From NCBI GenBank assembly GCA_947652605.1, contig OX393579.1, positions 41,298,970 through 41,362,969 on the forward strand: DNA of 64,000 bases, in the 5' to 3' direction. Below, piece after piece: positions 11,647-22,399 of the stretch; the stretch's first letter is position 1; every line of letters begins with the position of its first letter. The notes below the pieces were generated by a model. That model was given only the letters and a program-made list of their open reading frames with translations. It made no database searches and was not told where the DNA came from. This stretch comes from Elmis aenea. Taxonomy: Eukaryota; Arthropoda; Insecta; Coleoptera; Elmidae. The position numbers were made by a program, and so were the translations under genes.

Positions 11647-11879
11647 ACTCAACTTTTCAGTTCCCCGCCTATTTTTCCGAAGGAAATGGCCAGTGGAACG
11701 TATAACTCTGCAAAACATTTAGTTTTGATGTTCTTTATGCAATAAACACAGTCTTGATCAGATTCTAGCGACAACATATCGTGACCTTCCCTGGTTAGCA
11801 TGCACAACACTGTCCGTAAATCTAATCTGCTGTAATTATAGATTAAATCTTACTGCAATCACCCGTCTTAAAAAAAACT

Positions 11880-12720
11880 CTCCTTCCATCCATCTACAGT
11901 TCATTAAAGTTCTCCTTAAGAACACAGGGCTTCGACAGTATTTCTCCATCCTGTTCAATTTCTGGCTTCGCGTTTTAGTTCTTGCCACACATTGTTTGAT
12001 TTCTTGGCTTTATTTGAGAGAGTCTATCGCCACGTGACTTCTAGGCGTTTTGGTTTTCATGTGGTTCCAGCTCAGTATCATTTTAATTGTGTTGTCATTT
12101 TTCCTACGAAACAAGTGGCTGACACTTCTTTTATTTCTTGTCACTTCCCTTAACTGTGTATTGGAAAGAAATTCCAGTCATTTGACTCCTAGGATACGTC
12201 TTAGGCATCTCAAGTAGATACAGTTTTCTTCTTGGTTAATAACTTGCAATATCTGATTTAACGTACCCCGAATTCTCATCTCTGCACATATAGTTTCATT
12301 CATCTTAAGTTCTGCCTTTCCTGCAGCAGACGTCGAGGCTTCTAGCTGTGTCGTTATAGGTTTGGTTTGCCCAAGTGGTAACTCGTCTCATAAAGTTGTC
12401 AAAGAGTAATACAAATAGTAAGATAGATTGTGGACATCCCTGTTTTAGCCCACATTTGACTTCTTTCGCAACTGTTAGTTATCCTTTATAATTAATTCAC
12501 CTTGCAGTTGAAGGTTTCGTACAATTTATTTTTATTATACAACTTCCTCTTCTAATACATTTCCCAAGGCTCCCTTTTGCGGATAGAAAAACGCCAGATT
12601 CAACAAATACTAGGAATGCACTTTTTCTCCATTCTTGACTTTGGTCTATTATAATCCTTGCGTTAATGTGATCTATGTATAATGATTTATTAAGGCTACA
12701 GCCAACTTGTTCATTTACAA
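11880..12720 (-). mobile_element. Degenerate LINE, reverse-transcriptase region
   Basis: On the minus strand, around 12710-12550, the reading resembles RT motifs upstream of the active site (a VGCSL..SLYIDHI stretch, then AFLVFVESG in place of the usual catalytic block). Around 12470-12400 it reads KCGLKQGCPQSILLF, the LKQGCPLSP-type RT block. Further on, near 12240-12160, comes CIYLRCLRRILGVK, and the sequence ends in a typical RTE-like tail (KTKTPRSHVAI; RSQKLNRMEKYC) near 11930. Stops and frame changes are frequent. The element is a 5'-truncated, long-dead RTE-like LINE. Confidence 0.75.
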
Positions 12721-13836
12721 TGTTTCTTCCCAGAGCATTTTTAATACTCTTTAAGTACGATTGTTGTAAATAAACTTTCCTTCCGTAAAAGTAAACTTTA
12801 TGTAAAATGTTCCAAAGATCTATAATAATAATTTATGTTCTGCTCTCTTTAAACTTAAACAAGAGATGTCTGGAGTTTCCGACCAAATTTTCTACATTAA
12901 CTTTTTATAACAACGTTGTTTTCTACAATAAGCCCAAAAATAACCTTGTGGAATTCGTCGCTGTTTTTATAAACGACCTTGTATTAATGACATTAAAAAA
13001 TTGAAATTCTGTGACCATCCATAATACGAGTTGAGTGATACCAGCAATTGCATTAAAATCTCGGTACGACAGCTAATCAAATTAGCATTTTTAACTGCGT
13101 AAAACAGATTACAGAGCGCTGTTTATTTTGTACGCATAAAAATGTAATTTATTAAAACATAACAACGCCCTTTTTTAGTCAGTGGTATCTTTTTTCAAAT
13201 TCAGTTTATTTAAAAAAATCTACTTCAATTCTTTTTACGGTTACATTATTAATGCCACACTGCAATTCATTACTTTAATTAAATGTATTCACCCTGGCAA
13301 TAAAATTCGTCAGAAAATAAGCAAACGAGTTTTAAATTTGCTTCCTCGTTGAGTAAGTTATTAATATATTCCCCCATTCCTTTGAAGGAGATGCAGTAAC
13401 TAAATGTTTAGACATGCTTTTCTGAGAAAGGCGGCGAAATTGGCGTGTTTCGATCAATTTCGATAATGTAATAAATAATATTGACTTTTTCTTCGTTCCA
13501 TTAAATTGAGCAACATTAAATTGTGATAACGGTACGTTAGGGAATTGTATAATGTATATGCTGAACATTCGAGCGGATTTTAATGTTAAGACGATATTTG
13601 CTTACAATTTATTGTATATGGAATGGTATTAAACACAACGTTTTTATTAAAAGCATTGTCAACAATGTATCAACACATTATTCAATATATTATTTCATCT
13701 TTTATGATAATATTTATGTTGGTACTATTGTTGTTTTGGTACATTGTTAAAATATTGTAAACATTTATTGATCGGGTTTGTACCATTTCCTTGTCCTAGT
13801 AATTTTTATTCCTTTAATGTCTTAACTGGCTCATTT
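12721..13836. other. AT-rich spacer
   Basis: Several short open frames are present on both strands, but none resembles a protein family. No repeat structure was seen. Confidence 0.35.
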
Positions 13837-13839
13837 TAA

Positions 13840-14884
13840 GGCTCGATGAACACGTGCGTTTTTCTGCAGCGCGTTGGACGCGCGGTGGCCGCGCGTTGCC
13901 GAAGTTGCTTTGATGCACACGTGCGTTTTCTAACCGCAATTGTGATTCATTCCCGCATCTCTTCTGTTTTGGGGAAGAGCCCAGCGCTACAGTATGCTTT
14001 TCGCATCCGAAATGGAAGCGTATCGTAGAAAACGGGTAACATTCGCATAGGTACCTTGTATACAAACATTTTGTTTCAAAAAATAAAAGGCGTTATTGGG
14101 TGCATCCATTCACCGATCAAAGACTTGCAAGGGGAGAGTTTGTAAGATCTTTTGCCGATTTAAGAGAAAATCAGGACAAATTTTATAAATACTTTCGAAT
14201 GAGCGTTACATCATTTGACAAGCTGCTAGCTAGAATAAGTGCTAACATTATCTCTCAAGATACATGCATGAGACTTGCCATACCTCCAGTGGAAATGTTA
14301 GCTGTGACTCTTAGGTTAATAATAATTTCGAATGTAATAAAATTGTTTAGTCGGAAATATTTTTAACATTATGGGAAAACAGCCATAGAATTTATCTAAG
14401 TGTGATATACAAAGAGTTAATTTACCTTTAAATACTTGTAATATTGGAACAAATCATTTATACTTTTTTTCCACCTTGAAGTTCAATATTTAACGGATAA
14501 AATTGTATAAAATAAAAAATAAATATTGAACAAGTTCATGTGTCACCTGTAGGAAATTAGCAAATGAAATCATTATTAACTAAATTGTTATTATGTACAG
14601 CTCTTGCTAAAATGAAACGTTTTCCATCCCAGTATGTAATTTAAATATATCTATCGGGGTATTTTTGCGGCAAGCTGCTCCACGTGTGCACTGCGCTATA
14701 TACTACAATGTACTATAGAAACGCGTGTTTCCTTGGGGATCTGCGGCACCAACTGCAAGCAGCTTAGACGCAGCGTCGACGCATGTACGTGTGCAGCAGG
14801 CAATATGTTTTCTAGTACTTTGAGACGCAACTGCGGCACCGCGCGTCCAACGCGCTGCAGTAAAACGCACGTGTGCATCGAGCC
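13840..14884 (+). mobile_element. PIF/Harbinger transposon, internally deleted (copy 1)
   Basis: The TIRs are about 46 bp: GGCTCGATGAACACGTGCG at the left, and at the right the inverse of GGCTCGATGCACACGTGCG. Both continue into GCAGCGCGTTGGACGCGCGG. A 3-bp TAA duplication flanks the element (13837-13839 and 14885-14887), as expected for PIF/Harbinger. Further copies of ACGTGCG-like motifs lie just inside. It retains only the N-terminal part of the transposase gene. Confidence 0.88.
14100..14366 (+). pseudogene. N-terminal fragment of PIF/Harbinger transposase
   Basis: The frame reads YWVHPFTDQR, FADLRENQDKFYKYFRMS and VTSFDKLLARI up to PPVEMLAVTLR at about 14314. This is the conserved region before the DDE domain in HARBI1-like transposases (the ..F....RMS...F..LL... 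pattern and the later ..LAVTLR). The codons after TLR look like intron or unrelated sequence, and a GT directly follows. The catalytic Asp/Asp/Glu region is absent, so the copy cannot be active. The reading is open upstream of 14100 for a few codons, and the true start is unclear. Confidence 0.75.
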
Positions 14885-14887
14885 TAA

Positions 14888-15587
14888 AATAGGTGTGAAA
14901 TATATGAAGATCTGCATTTGATTAAAAGCGATAAAAAACCAAAACCATAAGAACTGAATGTAAATGTTTTACCTTTCTCAATTCATATTGATATCTAATA
15001 AATAATTAAGTAAACAAAAAACTAGTTAAAGTTAAAAATGCATAGCACTTATACAAATTAATCTGCTAACAAAAAAAACACTTACCAGAAAAATTATTCC
15101 AACAATATGCAGATTGTCAAATTTGATGTTTACATTTAAAAAGTTGCTACATTTCATAACATGCAAAATGCCAACAGTATTTAAAATATCTGCACAGATC
15201 ATTTAAAAATGTACTTTTCGTTTTTCAATTATAACTCGTTTTTATAAAAATCTGTCGAATCTGTAAACTTTATATTCCACGTTTTATGGTCTAAGTCAAT
15301 TTGATTTTGTTTTTTCGACACGCTTGTTAATTTTTTGTGGACGTAATACTTCTCTTTCAGATAGTCGAATACATTGCTTTTCTCAATTCAAAATTATATT
15401 ACTTGATAAAATTATTTCGATACATTATTGGAGAAGATTTTGTTAAAAATTGTTTTGACACAATCAAGTTACCTAGATTGTAATCTTCATACTAAGCGCT
15501 ACAAAAATTTGTTTGTTAAAAAAGATTAATATTAAAATTTGTTGCACTTGTGAGTATTGCAAAAACTTGTCACTAAAAAAGATTATT
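14888..15587. other. AT-rich spacer between the Harbinger elements
   Basis: No gene or repeat is recognised. Confidence 0.4.
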
Positions 15588-15814
15588 GCCCGGTTTCTCC
15601 GACACATCTTAAGATCTAGCTGAATCTTAAGTTCGCCTTAACGGTATAAAAAGTGTTGCACGAAGCAATTTTAAGAACATATTCGACTTGAGCTGAGCTC
15701 ACATCTTGAGTCGCTGTTTACTAGAACTTGAGCTGGAGTACATAACCTAAAAGTATCTTGTATTTGCTTTGTTTGTAGTTAAGTGTTTGTTTAAATTGTG
15801 GTTTAAGTTTAAAT

Positions 15815-16007
15815 ATGGACATTGACTTTATAAATATGATAGATGATGCAGATGATGACTTGTACGACCCTGTAATTCCTCGAAGGCGATTTGTTCGCGC
15901 AAATCCATTTACGGATTTCGAATACGATCGTTTTTTTATGCGTTTTCGCCTCACAAAAGAGACAGTTATTGTGATCTTAGATCAAATTGAGCCTCAATTG
16001 GAGTATA
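15815..16007 (+). pseudogene. N-terminal fragment of Harbinger transposase, cut by insertion
   Basis: The fragment starts MDIDFINMIDDADDDLYD, an acidic leader, followed by RRRFVRANPFTDFEYDRF and FRLTKETVIVILDQIEP. This matches the N-terminal pattern of insect HARBI1-like transposases (R.R....PF....D..F..RFR..K). The coding sequence is recognisable only to about 16007, where the nested CAGGGT foldback begins. The open frame running to 16063 is read-through into that element. The catalytic domain does not resume on the far side. Confidence 0.72.
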
Positions 16008-16934
16008 CAGGGTGTTTGAAATTCGAGTTTAAGCATGGGGATCTCGCGTATTATAATAGCTAGAGTATAGGTTTAAATTTGGCAAAGTGGCTAAATTTGG
16101 TGCTCATTAATAATCCAAAGAGAAATTGGAAATATCTCAAACAGTATCCGAGAAAATTAGGAAAAACTGGAAAATACGACTTTTAAAAATCGTTTATAAC
16201 TCCTTTGGAGTTTGAAATATTTTAAATGTGTAAAAAAGTTGCCCAAGCAACTTTTTAAGCCGAATCGGATGGTAGTCACAAATTTTTCCTAGGTCGATTC
16301 GTTTTTGTTTTAGACAACCAACTTTGTTTTTGTGATGGGCAGCATTTCGCGTTTTTCTTCGTTATTAAAGTTCATTTTTAGGACTAACAGGCCTTTAAAA
16401 CTTTTAGATTGTTGATCGGTTGTCATGGAAACAACATAAACTACAATGACCGGCCAACCTGATTTATAATGGTTATTGTTTAAAACGTATTTTTTGAAAT
16501 TTGACAATAAAAGAAAAAGTAAAATACCATGTGTGATACATCAATGGATTTAGAAAAATAAATGCTATTTGATAATGTAAATAGCAAAACTTGCGCCCAT
16601 AAGCATAAAATAAAAGTCATAAAAGTCATAAAATAAAAACGAATCGATCTAAGAAAAATTTGTGACTACCATCCGATTCGGCTTAAAAAGTTGCTTCGGC
16701 AATGTTTTTACACATTTCAAATATTTCATACTCCAAAGGAGTTATAGACGATATTCAAAAATCGTATTTTCCAGTTTTTCCTAATTTTTTCGGACCCCGT
16801 TTGAGATATTTCCAATTTCTCTTTGGATTATTAATGAGCACCAAATTTAGCAACTTTGCCAAATTTAAACCTATACTCTAGCTATTATAATAAGCGAGAA
16901 CCCCATGCTTAAACTCGAATTTCAAACACCCTGT
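16008..16934. mobile_element. CAGGGT foldback element inside Harbinger copy 2
   Basis: It begins CAGGGTGTTTGAAATTCGAG and ends with the inverse. The arms are about 305 bp (16008-16312 and 16632-16934) around a roughly 320-bp loop. TA lies directly outside both ends (16006-16007, 16935-16936), as in Tc1/mariner-type insertions. It has no coding content. Small differences between the arms show they have diverged since formation. Confidence 0.88.
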
Positions 16935-16935
16935 A

Positions 16936-16996
16936 TACATAATCTATTTATTTTATTTTCTTCCACCAAGCTAACTAATAATTGTTTTTCCTCCAT
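16936..16996 (-). pseudogene. Start of the second (Myb/SANT-like) Harbinger ORF
   Basis: From an ATG at 16996 the minus strand reads MEEKQLLVSLVEENKINRL until the foldback border. PIF/Harbinger elements carry a second protein with a Myb/SANT-like domain near its start, usually convergent with the transposase gene. Position, orientation and the ..LL..LVE... pattern fit that role. Only about 20 residues survive, so the call is tentative. Confidence 0.4.
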
Positions 16997-17335
16997 GGTA
17001 TAATTTATTCTTTTTTTCCGCCATTTCAACACAAAAATAATAAACACCGAACTGTAACTTTATATGTGACTAACAGCTGATAGCAACAACAAGATTTCAC
17101 AGGGAGCCGTTTTAACAGCTGTGATGTAAATGGCCAATGAAAATTAGCCATTTCAATCTGCCGCTAAAATGTGTCGACTTCTTGCAACGTTGCCAAACCG
17201 AGTTCTAACTTAGCTGAGATGCCTAACAGATTCCGGAATATGTTTTCTGTGCAACGCATTGGTATCTTGAGACGGTCTTAAATATAAGGCGGGCTTATAT
17301 AAGTTCGATCTTGAGATGTGTCGGAGAAACCGGGC

Positions 17336-17840
17336 ATATATTACTTGCTATTGCATTAAAACCTTAGCCAAAGGTAAAAACTTTTGTTCCACATTTATTA
17401 CTTTTTTAGCACAAGTTAAAATAGCTTGGATTATACTGTTTTATTTGCTATGAAATACATTTTACATTAGTAAGATATACATTTAAAAAAATTGGACTAT
17501 GTTTTCGCTAAATTCAAGTTTAATATTTTTCCAAGGTTAGCTTGATTGTGTCATAACAGTTTTTTGACGTCATATTCTCCATTATTGTTAATAAGATATA
17601 TTTTTAAAAAATTTGAAAAAAAGTCATTGAAAAACTGACTATAAAAAATTGGTATATTTAATGTATCAATATTAACAAATAGTCCATAACCAGCCTAATT
17701 TAATTGGTTTTTGATTTGTTCTTTAAATCAGGAGGTATCGGGTAGCTGAAACTAAAGACAGCGTTAAGTGTTTTAGGTGAATAATTTACATTAAAACATA
17801 TAATTACGGCATTCTTAATGTTGTTAACTAATTTCAACGT
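17336..17840. other. AT-rich spacer before the first tRNA
   Basis: No gene was seen. The last about 45 bases (17796-17840) are conserved upstream of the second tRNA-Gly gene (shared block ATATAATTACGGCATTCTTA). Confidence 0.4.
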
Positions 17841-17912
17841 GCGATGGTGGTGTAATGGTCAGCATAGTTGCCTTCCAAGCAGTTGATCCGGGTTCGATTC
17901 CCGGCCATCGCA
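17841..17912 (+). tRNA. tRNA-Gly (anticodon UCC)
   Basis: This 72-nt gene folds as a cloverleaf. The acceptor stem is GCGATGG paired with CCATCGC, the anticodon loop is CTTCCAA with TCC at 17874-17876, and the T arm is CCGGGTTCGATTCCCGG. It closely follows the animal tRNA-Gly(UCC) consensus. Internal A and B boxes for RNA polymerase III are intact. A T5 run starts a few bases downstream (from 17916) as terminator. There is no encoded CCA and no intron. The molecule delivers glycine at GGA codons, and through wobble GGG. Confidence 0.96.
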
Positions 17913-19827
17913 TATGTTTTTGTAATTTATGAAACCTCTTTTTATTTTTAAGGGTTGTCGACGTTGGTAGTTAATGAAATACGAAGTAACAAAGTGCGTT
18001 TTTTTGTCGTTACGCTATACAGTTTGCTGTTTGTAAAAACGGCTGTGTTTAAAAAACAGTACGAGGGCTGGATTTCCTGCAGCCTAGACGGCAAGTAGAT
18101 ATGAAGTGGGGGTAGTGCGTGATATACATACGGTGCTGCAATGATTTCAACTTGGGCAAGCTAACGGCTACGAGCCTACGAGCTTATATTTTCTTAATTA
18201 TTCAATATAGTAAAAAATTATACGATAAAATTTGTTAAAAATATAAATTTACATACTCTTAAACTTCTTTCAGCTACACACTGAGTGCTTTTATCCGCGC
18301 ACCTATATGTAACCTTTAACTTTATACACAACATCTTGTATATTTTTCACTTATTTGATTCCATATTTTTATAATTAATTCTCTTTCGACAATGTATAAG
18401 GTTCTTTGTGCCTAAATTCAATAATTTTTGAGTTTTTAATAGTTTTTGAAAATATATGTATACGGACACAGATTTTTAGCAAAATATTTAGCGATTTAAC
18501 AATAAGAGTGCACAATATATTAAAAGTTTAATGAACAGTATTTAGATTACAGCTTCTAAATAGTTTATTTTCTGAAAACTTAACTTTTAAAATAATACAT
18601 GGGGTCTTTATTTTGTTCTGTCCCTTTAGCTAAATTTAGAAGATTAATAAGCCAATTTTTTTAAATGGAATGCCACAAATATTTTTTACATTTTGTTGTG
18701 GATAATTTAATGGTCTTTAAAAAACATTAGAGATGTTCTCTGTCCCAGTTTAAAAGTAGTAGGATATAAGAATTAAAGTTATTGCATTGTAATTGAGAAA
18801 GAGCGAAGAATAGAATTGTAATTTAAATAGATATTATAAAAATGTAATGAATAGTTTTATAAATAAACAATATTTTTGCTTCTATTTTTACCGGTAGTGT
18901 GAATTTTTAATCCCCGCCCATAATGAAAATTCTGGTCACTTTTATCGCTACAGCCCCTCTATTGCATATTTTTACAAGCCCCCACTGATTTAAAGGAACC
19001 ATAATTAAGTATTATGGTTCGTTAGCCGTTACAAAATATTTTTTTTATAGCAATCCTTTATAATATACAGTTTACGATAATGTAGCTGACCTTGGACACC
19101 CTGTACAGTAATGTAAAAAACAATTCAACGATGATACTGCAGTTTACCTGTTTTCCATAAACGTGTACTAATATTTTATAAAAGAATCAACAAGACATCA
19201 GTAATAAGCTTAAATTTGGTGTTAATCACTGAGCGCTTATGTTGCTAAACTAAATACAATTTAGTTACGAATGAAATATCTCTTAATCGTTTGCATTAAT
19301 GCATTTTATAACATGCAATAACCGAGTAATAAACATGGTGTGGCATGATCATGGTTGCTAGCTGTGAATAAATCAACATTAAAAAAACGCAAATCTTACA
19401 AATTAAAAGCACACATGGCAAACGTGCACAATGCATATTATTTAACGATTAAACTGATGAGTAACGTAGAACAAGAATTGATTAAATTTCAAATACCTAC
19501 TATGTTCTGGTGAAATAACAAAAATATTTCCAAAATACAACCATATGCTTGATTGGGGATGACAAAATTTAATAAACGATACCTGAACTTTTTAAATTAT
19601 TGATTACACATTGTGATAGGATTTATGATTTATTGTTTACTAATAATCAAGGCCTGCTAATTTAAAGCGATTTATGTTTCACAGATAAAAAACGAAATAA
19701 TTGTTTTAAAGTTGAATTGGAGCATCAAAGTGCGTCTGTTATGTGAATGATGCATTTGTAAAAGGTAAATATAATTTCTATAAGATATAATTACGGCATT
19801 CTTATTGTTATTAACAACATTCAAGGT
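17913..19827. other. Spacer between the tRNA-Gly genes
   Basis: The spacer is AT-rich with no gene. A solitary ACACCCTG-TA end (near 19095-19103) resembles the terminus of the CAGGGT foldback group without a partner. A 12-bp stem (ACCATAATTAAGTATTATGGT) lies near 18999. Confidence 0.35.
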
Positions 19828-19899
19828 GCGATGGTGGTGTAATGGTCAGCATAGTTGCCTTCCAAGCAGTTGATCCGGGTTCGATTCCCGGCCATCGCA
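19828..19899 (+). tRNA. tRNA-Gly (anticodon UCC), second copy
   Basis: Identical over its 72 nt to the gene at 17841, with anticodon TCC at 19861-19863 and a T-rich terminator from about 19904. About 45 bp of 5' flank are also shared (ATATAATTACGGCATTCTTA, then TTAAC), while the 3' flank diverges after CATATGTTTTT. The pair probably arose by local duplication. The shared upstream block may also be a polymerase III promoter element. Confidence 0.96.
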
Positions 19900-19934
19900 T
19901 ATGTTTTTTTTTATTAGTCCGGAGTTCTTCTTCT

Positions 19935-20880
19935 GTTAGGTGTAGGACTGTTGACTTGTGTAGTTGTGTAGTTAGTTTATGTTGTGTTTTATCACTTGTT
20001 CTCCTTTTCTAGTTATGCTTCCAGTATTTTCAAGGTTTCTGTTCTTATTTTGTCTTTCTTAAATTAATTTTCTAGTTTTATCTTAACGTGATGTTTGTTT
20101 TCCCTCGATACCTTGCACAGCCAGAAATCCTAATTTCCAAATCTGATTTTACCCTTTAATATTTTTTATGGTTCTATCCTTTCTAATAGTTTGGTCATTA
20201 TCCCTGTTAGCCATCCTACGTTCGATTTTCAGTTTATGGATTTTGCTAGCTTTTCTCTTTTTTTTTCTATTTCCATTCCTCCTCTTTGATTATTAATTTA
20301 TTTAATCCAATTTTTATAAATTTTTTTATCCCTCTTTTCATCTTTGCTTTTACCTATGCTAATCTGGTTTGGCGTTTCTCTTTACTTCTCTATTAAATCA
20401 TTGTTGATGAATATTTGACTTTCCTTAACATTGTTTAGTCTCTATTTATTTGCCATGATGATTTTCTTGTCGCTTTGGCTATCCAGTTCTACCAGACAAG
20501 TCTATGCAACAAGTTTAATGCACTTTTCAATCTGCGTCTCAGCATTTAATTGTTAATCCATAAACTTAATCATTGCTTGCTTGGAGTCTTTTGTGAAAAT
20601 GGGTAGACCTGTCACTATTATGTTTCTTTCTTTCGCTATTTTCCTAGTTGCTCTAATGCACTTTCCGCATTTTGTAACTTTTTTAAATTTTATTTTGCTC
20701 TCTTTAAATGTTCGCGTTATTCTGCTTCAGTTTCTCATTTTCCAGTTTTATTTGGAAAGTGTTTTTAATTTCCTCTGTTGTTGTCTTGTTTCTTTTAGCA
20801 TTTTTACCAATTCTTTTATTTCTGACTTCATCTCCGACTTCAGTTCCCGTACCAATTTCATAATTTTAACTTAGGTACTC
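19935..20880 (-). mobile_element. Degenerate LINE ORF1 remnant
   Basis: The minus strand, read from about 20870 downward, gives a Lys/Glu-rich coiled-coil-like stretch, then NIIVTGLPIFTKDS (about 20625-20590), then after gaps SQIFINNDLIEK (about 20420). The pattern (R/K)NNI(I/V)..G(L/I) followed by IFIND.L is that of LINE ORF1 proteins with an RRM-like core. Many stops are present. The plus-strand hydrophobic open frame 20581-20874 is only the antisense of this. No RT region was identified next to it. Confidence 0.55.
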
Positions 20881-21106
20881 TTCGTCATTATTTTCATACA
20901 ACTTACTGGGATTTGCAGGTTTTTACTTTTATTTTGTGTTTTAAGTTTTTTGTTCTCACCAAACACCCTTTTATAATATTGTTTCATTTATATTTTCAAA
21001 TTTATTTTAAACCACAGATGTCACACTAATTATTAAGAATTGTAACATTAGACATTTTTCAATGCTGTAAAAAATGTTGAGGTGTGAAAAAAATATTTAA
21101 ATTATA
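20881..21106. other. AT-rich spacer
   Basis: Nothing recognised. Confidence 0.35.
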
Positions 21107-21770
21107 GGTTGGTGCATTTGAAATGTCGGGATTTGCAACGATGTTTTGAAGACCTTGATTGGAGAAAATTCGTCTCAGACTTTAGGAGAACTTGCAGAAA
21201 GGTTAAGTTTTGACCATACTAATGTTTTACTACATCTTCATGCCGACACACCCCAAAGCCCTCCACACATCCACCAAGCTTTTGATCCACTATTCCTTTT
21301 TGCCTATCGATAAAGCATTTCAGCGGATACATACTGCCAATATATCCAAGAAAAGCATTAAAATTGCAGATGCAGCGTCCAGAACTCCTGATTTGCTATG
21401 GACCTATTCTGTTCCATGATAACGCAAGACTCCACACATCGCAAACGACAGTTATGAAACTTAATGAAGATAAATATGAAATTCTTCATCATCCCCCATA
21501 TTCACCTGACTTGCCTCTAACAGATTACCACCTCTTCAAATATTTGAATCACTTCATATTAGGCAAAATTTGTAACAGCGAGGAAGAGATTAATGATTAC
21601 ATTGAATCTAACAATTCAGATTTTTTCAAAAATGGCATATACACCCTTATAGATCGTTGGCAGAAGTGTATTGATGCAGCTTGAGCCTATTTTGATTATA
21701 AAAAAATAGTCATATAACTACAAAGTTTAAATTTTTTCGTACGAAATCCGACATTTCATATGAACCAAAC
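21107..21770 (+). mobile_element. mariner transposon, internally deleted
   Basis: The left end GGTTGGTGCATTTGAAATGTC is matched in inverse by the right end (ACATTTCATATGAACCAAAC). TA precedes the left end. Only about 660 bp remain of a normal 1.3 kb, and transposase pieces fill the interior. Confidence 0.8.
21128..21684 (+). pseudogene. mariner transposase (DD34D), broken
   Basis: Near 21160-21240 the sequence reads SQTLGELAERLSFDHTNVLLH, the helix-turn-helix region. After a large loss, an open frame ending at 21684 gives LFHDNARLHTSQ, HHPPYSPDLPLTDYHLFK, a SNNSDFFKNGI block and RWQKCID. The Asp of HDN and the Asp of TDYH are separated by 34 residues, the mariner DD34D signature. The first catalytic Asp region is deleted. 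The C-terminal block is intact, so decay is mostly through internal deletion. Confidence 0.85.
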
Positions 21771-22397
21771 TGATACATACAATAGGTCTCAGAGATCATT
21801 GACAGGTCGATTATCTTGTTGAAGTACAAATGCGCTCCTGCCATGGAAAATTTATTTGCGTTCATCGTATGTAAATTCTTATGCGGATTCTTATTATTAG
21901 TACAATTCATGCTTGTTACCGTCTGACAAGAATCGTACATTTCCGCCGGTATAAAAATGGTAAAATTAATCTAGTTACATTTCTTCCTTCGGCACGATCT
22001 CAACCCTCTACTGATCCGTGAAACAGATGACTTGTCGCAATGCCAGCGTTTATCAAATTGGGTGGGTTTTTCCGCAACAGCCATTTTTCATTGGCAGAAA
22101 ATATTGTGCGCTGATGAATTGTATTTCGAGTTAAAATTAAATTGCGCAGTAACGCCGTTCTTTTCGCTTGTCTTTGACTAATATAATATATTACCAGTTA
22201 CATTATTCAGATTATATATGCGGTATTCGGGTGCTCGGAAATTCCGTTCTATTTTATATTAATAAAATATTCGTTCTTTGAATTATTCCAGACAAAAAAC
22301 GTCCATTTCGCTTCACTTTTATGACTTAAAGCATATTTATTACCCAATTAGAAACAGCGATCGTTTTGGATTTTAAACGTTTGTTTATAAAATAAAG
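21771..22397. other. AT-rich spacer
   Basis: No gene or repeat is recognised. Confidence 0.35.
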
Positions 22398-22399
22398 TA

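Larger units (their letters stand above)
15588..17335 (+). mobile_element. PIF/Harbinger transposon, copy 2, with nested foldback
   Basis: The TIR GCCCGGTTTCTCCGACACATC at the left is repeated in inverse at 17315-17335. The flanks ATT and ATA could be a decayed 3-bp duplication. Inside are the beginning of a transposase ORF on the plus strand (15815) and the beginning of a second ORF on the minus strand (16996). The middle is occupied by a foldback element (16008-16934). It is a different family from copy 1, judging by the TIRs. Confidence 0.8.

Noticed and set aside
13846..14065. Open frames on both strands at 13814-14065
   Set aside because: They lie in the Harbinger TIR and subterminal repeats and share no homology with a protein family.
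20581..20874. Hydrophobic 97-codon open frame resembling a membrane protein
   Set aside because: It is antisense to a Lys-rich LINE ORF1 remnant, and AAA/AAG codons read backward give TTT/CTT (Phe/Leu).
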